From contig SLAA01000117.1 in the NCBI GenBank assembly GCA_007127105.1, positions 1 to 58,338 of the forward strand: 58,338 nt of DNA. Reading direction: 5' to 3'. Source of the DNA: Spirochaetales bacterium (GTDB lineage Bacteria > Spirochaetota > Spirochaetia > DSM-27196 > SLAA01). Below the pieces are notes generated by a model that saw only the letters and a program-made list of their open reading frames with translations, made no database searches and was not told where the DNA came from. This document shows, piece after piece, positions 49,344 through 57,828 of this stretch. Each line of letters opens with the position of its first letter. Position 1 is the stretch's first letter. A program made the position numbers and the translations under genes.

Positions 49344-51263
49344 ATGATACCTTCCGAACTCGCCGCAAGCGACCGCATTGAGTTACTCCTGAACGCGCCC
49401 GAGATGAACAGGTGTGCACAGAAGATTGCCTCGTTGAGTGCTCGACGTGAGGAAGTATTGCGTCTCTGTAGGCCTGCTGATGCGGAACAGATTCGCCTTT
49501 TGAAGGCGAACGGAAACATCTGTGAGGACTGGAGTCAACTTCTTCTGGGGCCCTTATTCGATCCGGACCGAGTACACGGCTCTCAGTTCCTGGGACGCTG
49601 TGCCCTCATGGGTACCAACCCCAAGGACGCCGTTGAGGCCGGAGCGCTCGGCTCGCCTGCCAACCAAACAGAAACATCCGCAGCGCACACCTCCGGATAT
49701 CCGCAACTCCCGGCTGGCATCTACAACTCAACCCTGCAGGACTGTGTGGTAGACCACACCGTCTCGCTCTACCACTGCCCGGCGCTCATGGGCTACTACA
49801 TTGGGCACGACTGTAGCATTACCGCGTCGCGACTTGTGGCAATACCGCTGGAACGTCGTATGGACAGCCCGGAGCTGTATGCCGCAAACGCGCTGAGCCC
49901 CACCAATCTTGTGGAGGCCGGGCTGGAAACCGGTGGACGGTCTCTACCTTTTCTTCCAGAAATGACGCTCGAACTCGCATGTCTCATAGCGGAGAATCCC
50001 GTAGATCCAGACTGCCTGAAGGCACTTGAGCAGACACTCAACGCACGCAGCACCCAACAAGCAGAAGGATACCGCCTCATTGGCCCCGGCTCATGGATAA
50101 GTCACTGCCGCTTGCTCCGCAATAGTTATGTTGCCAGCACCACAGTTATTGACGGTGCGGAGTACATTACTGAGTCAGTTCTTCTGTCGGCAGTGAGTAG
50201 CGGTACGCGGGTAAGCGGCGGCGCAGGCATAGCCGGAGCAGTTCTGCAAGAGGGTGTCACGGTAGACACCGCAGCGCGGGTTCGTTCCTCTTTACTGCTC
50301 AGTGGCTCAGGCGCCGAGGACGGAGCACGGATACGGGACTGCCTTATTGCCGGTGGCACCGTAGTCGCGGCAGGCGAGGCTACAGCGAGCTTCATTGGAC
50401 CTTTTGTCGGAATGCACCATAGCTCCTTGCTCATTGCCGCCTACTGGCCCGAGGGAAGGGGAAACATTGGATATGGGGCAAATGTGGGATCCAACCATAC
50501 ATCCCGCATGCCGGACCAGGAAATCCATCCTGGCGAAGGCATGTTCTTTGGCCTGGACACCGTGGTTAAGTTTCCGGCACATTTTCGAAGGGCGCCGTAC
50601 ACCGTACTTGCTTCCGGCGTAAGCACCCTGCCGCAACGTCTTGAGTTACCTTTCTCGCTGATCCTGGAAGACACCCCGCCGCCGGGTTCGGGCGCCGGAT
50701 TAACGCGCATTATCCCAGGGTGGATGCTGCGTGAGAACCTCTACGCCGTTATTCGTACCGAGCATAAGCTCAAACGCCGATGCGGTTCATTTGTCGCGCA
50801 AGACTTTGATCCAAGTCCCTTTCGACCGAGCATTGCCGAGTATGTACGGGCGGCGCTCAAAGGCCTTCGGAGTCTATCCGAGGCCTCTTGGTATCTACCC
50901 AAGGACCTTGCCGCACTCGGTAAGAACTACATGCGTGGAGAGGACCTTGCCCCTGCAATTGCCGCCTATGAAGAGTACCTAAGCGTAGTAGAAGGGCGCG
51001 AACTGACACGGGAAAAGGCTACTGACAACAGCCCTGTGACCACAGCGCAGCGACAGCTGCTGCTACGCTACATCGAAATTCTTGGCGCCTATCCGGAAAG
51101 GGCAACTGCTTCACGCCGTAAGGATATGGACCGCGGAATCAGGATCATCCCGGACTATGAATGCACCCACCAGCCTCCCGAGGAGGAGCCCTTGCTGCAG
51201 GAGTTCCGGTTAGAGACAGCCAAGGAACGAGAGCAGGCCAAGGATATGCTCACGAGACAGTGA
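49344..51263 (+). CDS. DUF4954 left-handed beta-helix protein
   Basis: A 639-residue cytoplasmic protein with a large hexapeptide-repeat (LbH) section. Repeats of the IxGxxxI type appear at about 130-160 and 255-365 (GPGSWISHCRLLRNSYVAST, RVRSSLLLSGSGAEDGARIR, DCLIAGGTVVAA). The N- and C-terminal parts are helical and family-specific. Members occur mainly in spirochaetes and Bacteroidetes and resemble sugar-nucleotide transferases in the repeat fold, but the activity is not known. The ATG at 49344 has no ribosome-binding site; the HD-domain gene begins 17 bases after its stop. Confidence 0.88.
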   Translation: MIPSELAASDRIELLLNAPEMNRCAQKIASLSARREEVLRLCRPADAEQIRLLKANGNICEDWSQLLLGPLFDPDRVHGSQFLGRCALMGTNPKDAVEAGALGSPANQTETSAAHTSGYPQLPAGIYNSTLQDCVVDHTVSLYHCPALMGYYIGHDCSITASRLVAIPLERRMDSPELYAANALSPTNLVEAGLETGGRSLPFLPEMTLELACLIAENPVDPDCLKALEQTLNARSTQQAEGYRLIGPGSWISHCRLLRNSYVASTTVIDGAEYITESVLLSAVSSGTRVSGGAGIAGAVLQEGVTVDTAARVRSSLLLSGSGAEDGARIRDCLIAGGTVVAAGEATASFIGPFVGMHHSSLLIAAYWPEGRGNIGYGANVGSNHTSRMPDQEIHPGEGMFFGLDTVVKFPAHFRRAPYTVLASGVSTLPQRLELPFSLILEDTPPPGSGAGLTRIIPGWMLRENLYAVIRTEHKLKRRCGSFVAQDFDPSPFRPSIAEYVRAALKGLRSLSEASWYLPKDLAALGKNYMRGEDLAPAIAAYEEYLSVVEGRELTREKATDNSPVTTAQRQLLLRYIEILGAYPERATASRRKDMDRGIRIIPDYECTHQPPEEEPLLQEFRLETAKEREQAKDMLTRQ

Positions 51264-51280
51264 GAGGCACAGGAGTAGAT

Positions 51281-52381
51281 GTGGTTGAGGCACAACTGCA
51301 ATCAGCCGGAGTTGAGTACTACCGGGCGGAAACATCGGCGCTGGACGCCTACTTCGACATTTCGAATCCCTATCACCGTTACCTCTACGCTCGTGTCGAT
51401 CTCGTCGAGCTGGTACGCATCATGGACGAGCCCGATTTCCCCGGCATTAATGGGTGGGATGTCGCGGTAGGGAAGCCGGAGTACAATGCCCCTATTGTCC
51501 ACACCGAGATATCTCCACGAGTGTACATTCGTTGTTTGGACGAGCAGAGCGCCTTTCCACAGGAAGAGCCCAAGGTATTCTCGTTTCTCTATGATCCGGT
51601 TGGCGACCGATATCTGGACAAACAGGGCGTGTATCACTCAATACGGGAGCGCAAACTCGACAGCGCCGGAGATCTACGCTCCACGGCAGTGCTGATTGCT
51701 CGTTACGGCTTTGATCCGGGACCCCTTGCAGCCTTGGAGGCTTCGCATGAAACCCTGACGGTCGAGGAACAGCGCCTTCTTCTTGGCGATATTCTCACCG
51801 GACGGCATCCCCAAAAGGCACTCGACTTCCTGCTGGAAACCGGTTTTGTTGCGAGGTTCTGGCCAGAACTACCGGCAATGGATCTCACCGAACACAGCAA
51901 GGAATATCACCCGGAGGGGAACGTCTGGCGCCATACGCTCGAGACCCTGAGATATCGCAAATCCACGGACCTCCGTCTGTCCCTTGCGCTGTTGCTGCAT
52001 GACATTGGCAAACCACTTTCAAGCCGCAGTGAAGAGAATGAGTTCGAAAGCCACGCCGAACTTGGAGCTAAGGCCGCAACCCGCTTTCTCAGGCAACTGG
52101 GATATGGTGAGCCCGTTGTACAGGATGTTCGCTTTCTCATTCGCTATCATATGTTTCCCGGAGCGATCTCGCGCATGCCGGTTCATCGCAGCGGCCCTAT
52201 CATGTCAAACAAACTGTTTCCGCTGTTGCTGGAACTCTACCGCTGTGATCTGTCGTCCACCTTCCGTGGTCCGGAGGGTTACTATAAGGCCTGTAGTACC
52301 TACCGCAGCTTTCTTAAGAACAACGCGAATCCTTTCCGTGATGCGGAAGGAAAGAAACTCTTACGCCTCTACGTTGAGTAA
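51281..52381 (+). CDS. HD-domain protein of the tRNA nucleotidyltransferase/poly(A) polymerase type, without a clear transferase site
   Basis: A 366-residue protein. The C-terminal half is a metal-dependent HD phosphohydrolase (NVWRHTLETL, LLLHDIGKPL, ESHAELGAK, LIRYHMFPG) with surrounding helices as in CCA-adding enzymes. The segment KALDFLLETGFVARFWPELPAM also matches that family. In the N-terminal half the usual GGxxRD and DxD nucleotidyltransferase motifs are not seen, only a remnant DPVGDRYLDKQGVYHSIRERKL. It may act as a phosphohydrolase only. The GTG at 51281 has AGGAG five bases upstream and follows the DUF4954 stop. Confidence 0.8.
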   Translation: MVEAQLQSAGVEYYRAETSALDAYFDISNPYHRYLYARVDLVELVRIMDEPDFPGINGWDVAVGKPEYNAPIVHTEISPRVYIRCLDEQSAFPQEEPKVFSFLYDPVGDRYLDKQGVYHSIRERKLDSAGDLRSTAVLIARYGFDPGPLAALEASHETLTVEEQRLLLGDILTGRHPQKALDFLLETGFVARFWPELPAMDLTEHSKEYHPEGNVWRHTLETLRYRKSTDLRLSLALLLHDIGKPLSSRSEENEFESHAELGAKAATRFLRQLGYGEPVVQDVRFLIRYHMFPGAISRMPVHRSGPIMSNKLFPLLLELYRCDLSSTFRGPEGYYKACSTYRSFLKNNANPFRDAEGKKLLRLYVE

Positions 52382-52407
52382 CCCGGAGTCGCGTAACCCG
52401 GAGTCGA
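52378..52407. repeat. two 15-bp tandem repeats at the end of the HD-domain gene
   Basis: GTAACCCGGAGTCG with one variable last base occurs twice in tandem; the first copy contains the TAA stop. No function is suggested. Confidence 0.8.
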
Positions 52408-52426
52408 GTGTCCCGCAAGCAGCCCC

Positions 52427-53758
52427 TCAGACCGAGGATCGGCGAAAGCTGTCCCCATATCGGTCGGCCAGAAACTCAAGAAGCCCGGTTGAGTTCGGCG
52501 GAACCAGAGTCGCCTGTTTGGGAAGTTGCAGGGACTCGGCCAGTCGCTCCGGTATCTCGGGTGCAATACCCACGGCACGCTCAACGGTTTCTACAAACTT
52601 TGCCGGATGAGCGGTTGCCAGCGTAACCACATGTGCATTGGGATTCCGTGAAAGATACTGTTCGGCGGCAAAGGTGCCCGTGGCGGTATGGGGGCACACA
52701 AAGTAGTCGTACGAACTGTGCACTCGCCGGATTTCGGACAGTGTTTGCTCATCATCTGCGACTTCGGACTCCATCATCTCGGTCATGGGCATCTCGAGGG
52801 AGGCAAAGATCGAGGCTAAACGTTCGAAGTTGCTGGGATTCCCAACATCCATTGCGTTGGATAGCGTCTGCACCGAGGGCCGTGGCCGGTACACGCCGCT
52901 TGCAAGATACTCGGGCACAACATCGTTCGCATTGGTCGCGGCCACAAATCTCCGAGCTGGCATTCCCCAACGCCACGCCAACACACCGGCGCACACATTG
53001 CCAAAGTTCCCGCTGGGCACAGAGAAGACTGGCTCTGGTGCAATGGGCCGTAGTCGAACTGCGGCGTAGAGGTAGTACAGCGCCTGCGGCAGCAGACGTC
53101 CCAGGTTGATAGAGTTGGCCGAGGTGAGCGAGTAACGCTCTCGAGCCTGCTCATTCTGAAAGACTTCCTTGACCATCGCCTGGCAGTCGTCAAAGGAACC
53201 CTGCACCTCAAGTGCGCACACATTCCCACCAAGAGTAGTGAGCTGCTGCTCTTGCAGGTGGCTCACACGTCCCGAGGGGTAAAGGATGACTACCTCAAGA
53301 TTGTCACGACCATGAAAGGCGCGCGCGACGGCACTACCGGTGTCGCCACTGGTAGCCGTAAGGATTACCGCCTTCTCTCCTCCCTTGCCCAGATAGTGCT
53401 CCATCATGTGCGCCAGAAATGAGGCTCCAAAATCTTTAAATGCGCATGAGGGGCCGTGAAAGAGCTCCAGTACCGAAAGCCGCTCATGGAGCTGGTGGAT
53501 CTGCGGAGCAAAAGGAAAGGCGGTCCGGGCAACATCTGCCGCGGTGCGCTCATCAATATCGTCCGGAAAAATGAGCGGCAGCACTCGTTCGCTAAGCTCA
53601 ACGAAGGATATGTCGGAACCACAGCTTTCCAGGGCATTGGAAAGCATCGGTGTCTCCGTTGGCATGTACAGGCCGCCGTCCGGAGCCAGGCCCCGAAACA
53701 CCACACTACGGAACTCGGCTGAGATGGAGGAATCTCGTGTGCTCACATAACGACTCAC
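52427..53758 (-). CDS. thrC: threonine synthase
   Basis: A 443-residue pyridoxal-phosphate enzyme turning O-phosphohomoserine into threonine. The PLP lysine is in GPSCAFKDFGASF (about residue 110), with ATSGDTGSAVARAF and SVPSGNFGNVCAG binding the phosphate of the cofactor. N-terminal RGLAPDGGLYMP and the S-F-D-D-C/V-like segment GSFDDCQAM are typical of ThrC. It begins with GTG at 53758, sharing GTGA with lysC, with a GGAGGTGA ribosome-binding site. It directly follows aspartokinase, so the two ends of the threonine branch are cotranscribed. Confidence 0.96.
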   Translation of the reverse strand: MSRYVSTRDSSISAEFRSVVFRGLAPDGGLYMPTETPMLSNALESCGSDISFVELSERVLPLIFPDDIDERTAADVARTAFPFAPQIHQLHERLSVLELFHGPSCAFKDFGASFLAHMMEHYLGKGGEKAVILTATSGDTGSAVARAFHGRDNLEVVILYPSGRVSHLQEQQLTTLGGNVCALEVQGSFDDCQAMVKEVFQNEQARERYSLTSANSINLGRLLPQALYYLYAAVRLRPIAPEPVFSVPSGNFGNVCAGVLAWRWGMPARRFVAATNANDVVPEYLASGVYRPRPSVQTLSNAMDVGNPSNFERLASIFASLEMPMTEMMESEVADDEQTLSEIRRVHSSYDYFVCPHTATGTFAAEQYLSRNPNAHVVTLATAHPAKFVETVERAVGIAPEIPERLAESLQLPKQATLVPPNSTGLLEFLADRYGDSFRRSSV

Positions 53759-55230
53759 CCCTTCACCTCCGTTGCGGGGGCTCCCTGAACTGGCTCCTGC
53801 GTCGAGTGTGTGAAGAACGCAGAATGCACCACGTTTAATACCTGTTTGCGCGCCGCCATCTCCACCACAAAGGATATGTTCATCTCGGACGAGCCCTGCG
53901 CAATTGCAAGAATGTTCACCTGTGCCTCTCCTAAGGCGCTAAAGATTTTACCGGCAATCCCCGGAGTGCCTCGCATACATGCGCCTATAACGGCAACAAT
54001 CTCAAGGTTGTGGATGAGCTCAAGCTGCCCAATGCGGCGGGACTCAAGCTCATGCGCGAGCTCCCGTTCAAGCGCCTTCATTGCGGGCTGCGCGTCATGC
54101 CGTCGACAGACGACGCAGATGCTGTGCTCGGAGGAAGCCTGAGATATCATGATAATGTTTACACTTGCGGAGGCAAGCGCCGAGAATACCCGAGATGCAA
54201 TTCCTGGGACACCCACCATGCCCCCACCTTCAACATTAATGAGCGCGACATCTCCTATGGAGGCGATCCCGGTAATGGTGTCAATTCCGCGGTCTTCACC
54301 GCGCCCATCGTGTGAAATAAGAGTTCCCGGGGCGTGAGGATTGAGAGTGTTTTTGATTCGAATGGGAACCCGACGCTCAACTGCCGGAAGCATGGTGTAT
54401 GGGTGCAGTACCTCGGCCCCGAAATAGGCAAGCTCCATAGCTTCTTCCACCGTGATGGTGGGAATGACAAAAGCGTCCTTGACATGGCGCGGGTCAGCGC
54501 TCAGCACTCCGTCTACATCGGTCCAGATCTCAATCACATCGGCGTGTAATCCAGCACCCAATAAACTCGCTGTATAGTCCGAACCATTGCGTCCAAGCGT
54601 GGTCGTAACGCCGTCCTCGGTAGCCGCAATAAAGCCGGTGACAATGGGCAGTTCCTGTTCATGATGTATAAGTGCCCGTGCACGTTCAAAACTCTTCTCA
54701 AGCAAGACGGTGGCTGAACCGTGCTCCGCCTCGGTAACAATAACCCGCCGAGCATCGACCATTACTGCATCTTCTCCCAGAAAACACAGATAGGCGCTCA
54801 TGAGCGTACAGGACATCCGCTCGCCAAATCCCGCTATGAGATCGCGACTTCGTGGAGAACACTCCCTCACCAACTCAATGCCATGGAGGATATCGCCAAG
54901 CTCATGGTGCAGCGCGGTGAGCTTCCCAATCAGCTGTCCCGCTTGGGAATAATCTTCGCTTACGTCTTCCGAAACAGGGAGCTCCGCAGCGAACAAAGTC
55001 TTGATTGCCTTCTCATGAGTGTCCATGACACGCTCATAGAGTAGGCGGAACTCCGGGTCCGCATTCTCGGCAAGATCGGCCGCAGCCAGGAGCGTATCGG
55101 TGATCCCTTTCATAGCGGAAAGCACAACCACCACCGAACCGGCGGCGGCCTCGGCACGCACGATCTCGGCAACAGCCGCTATGCGGCCTGCGTCCGCAAG
55201 CGAACTTCCTCCAAATTTCATTACTTTCAT
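53755..55230 (-). CDS. lysC: aspartokinase
   Basis: A 491-residue monofunctional aspartate kinase, the first step to lysine, threonine and methionine. It begins MKVMKFGGSSLADAG, with further motifs FGERMSCTLMSAYL, GFIAATEDGVTTTLGRNGSDYTASL, and HPYTMLPA. Two ACT domains at the C-terminus (about 340-480) are for feedback by end-product amino acids. The ATG at 55230 is preceded by GAGG eleven bases away; a TTG at 55236 is an alternative. TACAAT lies upstream (near 55257) without a good -35. The distance to the divergent gene is too short for a lysine riboswitch. Confidence 0.95.
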   Translation of the reverse strand: MKVMKFGGSSLADAGRIAAVAEIVRAEAAAGSVVVVLSAMKGITDTLLAAADLAENADPEFRLLYERVMDTHEKAIKTLFAAELPVSEDVSEDYSQAGQLIGKLTALHHELGDILHGIELVRECSPRSRDLIAGFGERMSCTLMSAYLCFLGEDAVMVDARRVIVTEAEHGSATVLLEKSFERARALIHHEQELPIVTGFIAATEDGVTTTLGRNGSDYTASLLGAGLHADVIEIWTDVDGVLSADPRHVKDAFVIPTITVEEAMELAYFGAEVLHPYTMLPAVERRVPIRIKNTLNPHAPGTLISHDGRGEDRGIDTITGIASIGDVALINVEGGGMVGVPGIASRVFSALASASVNIIMISQASSEHSICVVCRRHDAQPAMKALERELAHELESRRIGQLELIHNLEIVAVIGACMRGTPGIAGKIFSALGEAQVNILAIAQGSSEMNISFVVEMAARKQVLNVVHSAFFTHSTQEPVQGAPATEVKG

Positions 55231-55320
55231 GATCAACCAGCCTCTGCGCTAAATTGTAGCAGAAAGCATCGAAGATGAGTATGATACAAGCATGATTCTG
55301 CCTGGAGAGGGAGTCGAAAT

Positions 55321-56412
55321 TTGAAACATCTTCGGTTCCTCTTGCCACTATTCCTTGTTGCACTTCACCTGAACGCGCTTGTTTTCATTGGACGGGCGGC
55401 CGGTGAGACACCCTTCTCCGACTCGGAATACATTGTGCGCCGAGCACTTCAACTCCTGCCGGACGACTACTCCCCCATACTCTCCAACGGCGAGGCACAT
55501 GCCCTCGTTCGTGACCTTCATGGGGAAGGCATGGTCGATGTAGTCATAGCAGCCGTTCGCGGAAAGAACGTTGAGAACCGGCTCGAGGTACTTGCCGATA
55601 TCTCACGCCTGTATGTTCGCGGATTGAGTTCACCCGAACTCTTCGTTTTTGTCTACACAAGCACCCGGCACCGACTCGAAGAGCGCGGCCGCTACTCCAT
55701 TGGCGATCCACCGGTGTTTGAAGGCCTCCATTTTCGACGGCTGGCGCGACCCGAAGCTCCCATGTCGGTGAACGCAGTTATCGTTGAGACCTTGCGCAGT
55801 ACGGGACGGGTTGAGGAATGGTTAATATTCGGCCCAGGGGTAGAGCAGCCAACGCGAATGACTATTCGCAACACCCACTCGGAACGCTGGCGCAGCACCG
55901 AAGGAGGGGAGCAGGGGGTGCTTGAGTTGCTCCGGTATCAAACCGCGTACGAGCAGGGCTCGGGAATTGAGACATTTATAACCCGTTATACCTGGGATGG
56001 GCGGCAGTATCGTGGTGAGGAGTCGCTTGCGGTGGTACGAAGTCTGAACTCCTTCCTTGAACGCTGCGAGACCCTGCTCAACAACCATGAGTATGATGCC
56101 TTTGTTGAGTTTGCCTTAGCTCCACACAAAGTCGACAGACCCGAGACCGCGCTGCAACAAACCTTCATACCGGTGGCGGACGAGTTTGAGGCCAAGGCCG
56201 AGCATCCGTTTCCGAGTGGCGATATTAATGCTGAACTCACTCATAGATATATCTTGCCTCGGGTCTTACAGAATCCCTTCCCTCTCGTTGACTCACCATC
56301 CTTTGAGATCTACGTCCGGACCCTTGGGCCACATCAGGGACTCTACCGTGCCCGTGTCAGAATGGCTGAGGACCCATTCTCGGACTCGCCCTACTTCCTC
56401 ACCAGGCCTTAA
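55321..56412 (+). CDS. exported protein of unknown function
   Basis: A 363-residue protein with a signal peptide (Lys-His-Arg start, core LLPLFLVALHLNALVF, cleavage near Gly-Arg-Ala-Ala-Gly). The start is TTG at 55321 with AGGGAG seven bases upstream, and no ATG closer to the signal peptide. The mature part has helices around residues 35-100 and beta-rich regions after that. Stretches such as VEEWLIFGPGVEQPTRMTIRN suggest a lipocalin-like or beta-barrel fold, but no family is named. It stands alone between lysC and murA. Confidence 0.75.
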   Translation: MKHLRFLLPLFLVALHLNALVFIGRAAGETPFSDSEYIVRRALQLLPDDYSPILSNGEAHALVRDLHGEGMVDVVIAAVRGKNVENRLEVLADISRLYVRGLSSPELFVFVYTSTRHRLEERGRYSIGDPPVFEGLHFRRLARPEAPMSVNAVIVETLRSTGRVEEWLIFGPGVEQPTRMTIRNTHSERWRSTEGGEQGVLELLRYQTAYEQGSGIETFITRYTWDGRQYRGEESLAVVRSLNSFLERCETLLNNHEYDAFVEFALAPHKVDRPETALQQTFIPVADEFEAKAEHPFPSGDINAELTHRYILPRVLQNPFPLVDSPSFEIYVRTLGPHQGLYRARVRMAEDPFSDSPYFLTRP

Positions 56413-56457
56413 GCCCACCATGCTGGTGTCGGTGAAGCCAGTACAAGCCTCTACCAC

Positions 56458-56475
56458 CCGGTATTTTTTTACCGG
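56458..56475 (+). terminator. CCGGTA hairpin with T loop between the exported protein gene and murA
   Basis: CCGGTA (56458-56463), a loop of six T, then TACCGG (56470-56475). The T-run sits in the loop instead of after the stem, so it is not a classical terminator. It directly precedes the murA -35. Confidence 0.25.
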
Positions 56476-56479
56476 TCTG

Positions 56480-56508
56480 TTGACAACGGCCGAGCCCGCC
56501 GATACCAT
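56480..56508 (+). promoter_or_regulatory. sigma-70 promoter of murA with leaderless geometry
   Basis: TTGACA, 17 bases, TACCAT (56503-56508), then six bases to the ATG at 56515. The -35 and spacing are ideal and no ribosome-binding site is present, so transcription should start at or next to the start codon. Confidence 0.65.
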
Positions 56509-56514
56509 GCGCCC

Positions 56515-57798
56515 ATGTATCGATACCAGATTGAAGGCGGTATCCCCGTAAAGGGACGAATACGCGCCGCAGGAAATAAGAACGCTGCCCTACCCTGTAT
56601 CGCGGCAGCTTTGCTCACAGATGAGACTGTCCGTCTTCGAAACATACCAGATATCGAGGACGCGCATGTCATGTTTGAAATCCTTGAGAAGCTCGGCGCC
56701 ACGGTGAACCGCCTTGAGACCAAGGGTGAGTACGAAGTGACCACACATGACATTGTCGGTTCGGAACTTCCGGTCGACCTCGCGCGCAAAATCAGGGCAT
56801 CAATTCTCTTTGCCGGGCCAATGCTCGCTCGCACCGGAAAGGTCGTGCTCCCACCACCCGGCGGTGACGTAATTGGACGCCGGCGTCTTGACAGCCACTT
56901 TCTGGCACTTTCGGCGCTTGGTGCGCGGGTTGAAGTTGACGGCGCCTATAGGCTTACCGCCAACAAACTCAAGGGAGCCGACATATTCATGGATGAAGCG
57001 TCGGTAACCGCTACCGAGAATGCCCTTATGGCGGCAGTCCTCGCCGAAGGCAGTACCGTCATTGAAAACGCCGCCTCTGAACCCCACATACAGGATCTCT
57101 GCAACATGCTCAACGCAATGGGAGCATCAATAAGTGGAATTGGCTCAAACATCCTCCGTATTGAGGGACGCGATAAACTCCACGGAGCGGACTTCACTAT
57201 TGGGGCCGACTTCATGGAGGTTGGATCCTTTATTGGGCTGGCTGCCGTTACGCGTGGAGAACTCACCATTGAGAACGCAGCCCCACACCATTTGAAAATG
57301 GTCAAGATTGCGTTTGCCAAGCTTGGCATCTACTGGGAGGTCGACGGTGAGGACCTGCACATTCCCGCTCATCAGGAGTTGCGAGTTCATCCCGATATGG
57401 GTGGCATGATTCCCAAAATCGACGACGCTCCATGGCCGGGATTCCCACCGGATCTCACCAGCATCATGACGGTTGTTGCAACTCAGGTAGAAGGCACCGT
57501 ATTGGTACACGAGAAGATGTTTGAGTCGCGCATGTTTTTCGTGGACAAGCTCATTGGTATGGGGGCCAGAATTGTTCTGTGCGATCCGCACCGAGCTGTG
57601 GTCAGCGGGCCTTCACGGCTGAGCGGTTCAGAGCTCGTTTCACCCGACGTACGTGCAGGTATGGCCATGCTGCTCGCGGCGCTCTGTGCCGAAGGTTCCA
57701 GCACTATTCACAACGTATACCAGATTGAACGTGGCTACGAGAACCTCACGGTTCGTCTGCAGAGTCTGGGGGCCCGAATTGAGCGGGTGCCTTCATAG
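56515..57798 (+). CDS. murA: UDP-N-acetylglucosamine 1-carboxyvinyltransferase with Cys-to-Asp exchange
   Basis: A 427-residue enzyme of peptidoglycan synthesis, adding enolpyruvate to UDP-GlcNAc. Family sequences are GRIRAAGNKNAALPCIAAALL, ILFAGPMLARTGKV, EVGSFIGLAAVTRG, and TDLTSI-like PDLTSIMTVVATQVEG. In most bacteria the loop PGGCxIG carries the catalytic Cys that fosfomycin alkylates; here it is PGGDVIG with Asp118, so the enzyme should be active but fosfomycin-resistant, as described for mycobacteria, chlamydiae and Borrelia. No ribosome-binding site precedes the ATG. Confidence 0.97.
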   Translation: MYRYQIEGGIPVKGRIRAAGNKNAALPCIAAALLTDETVRLRNIPDIEDAHVMFEILEKLGATVNRLETKGEYEVTTHDIVGSELPVDLARKIRASILFAGPMLARTGKVVLPPPGGDVIGRRRLDSHFLALSALGARVEVDGAYRLTANKLKGADIFMDEASVTATENALMAAVLAEGSTVIENAASEPHIQDLCNMLNAMGASISGIGSNILRIEGRDKLHGADFTIGADFMEVGSFIGLAAVTRGELTIENAAPHHLKMVKIAFAKLGIYWEVDGEDLHIPAHQELRVHPDMGGMIPKIDDAPWPGFPPDLTSIMTVVATQVEGTVLVHEKMFESRMFFVDKLIGMGARIVLCDPHRAVVSGPSRLSGSELVSPDVRAGMAMLLAALCAEGSSTIHNVYQIERGYENLTVRLQSLGARIERVPS

Positions 57799-57828
57799 GC
57801 TCCGCCTTTACTGGGGACGCCGGGACGC

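Noticed and set aside
55231-55320. Lysine riboswitch before lysC
   Set aside because: Only 90 bases separate lysC from the divergent gene, too short for the aptamer, and none of its conserved helices are seen.
55321-56412. Pallilysin-like metalloprotease in the exported protein before murA
   Set aside because: The only similar string is His-Glu-Tyr-Asp-Ala, which lacks the second His of HExxH; no further similarity was seen.
56498-56505. GCCGATAC upstream of murA as a sigma-28 -10 box
   Set aside because: No TAAA stands 14-16 bases upstream; the overlapping TTGACA-N17-TACCAT is the better promoter.
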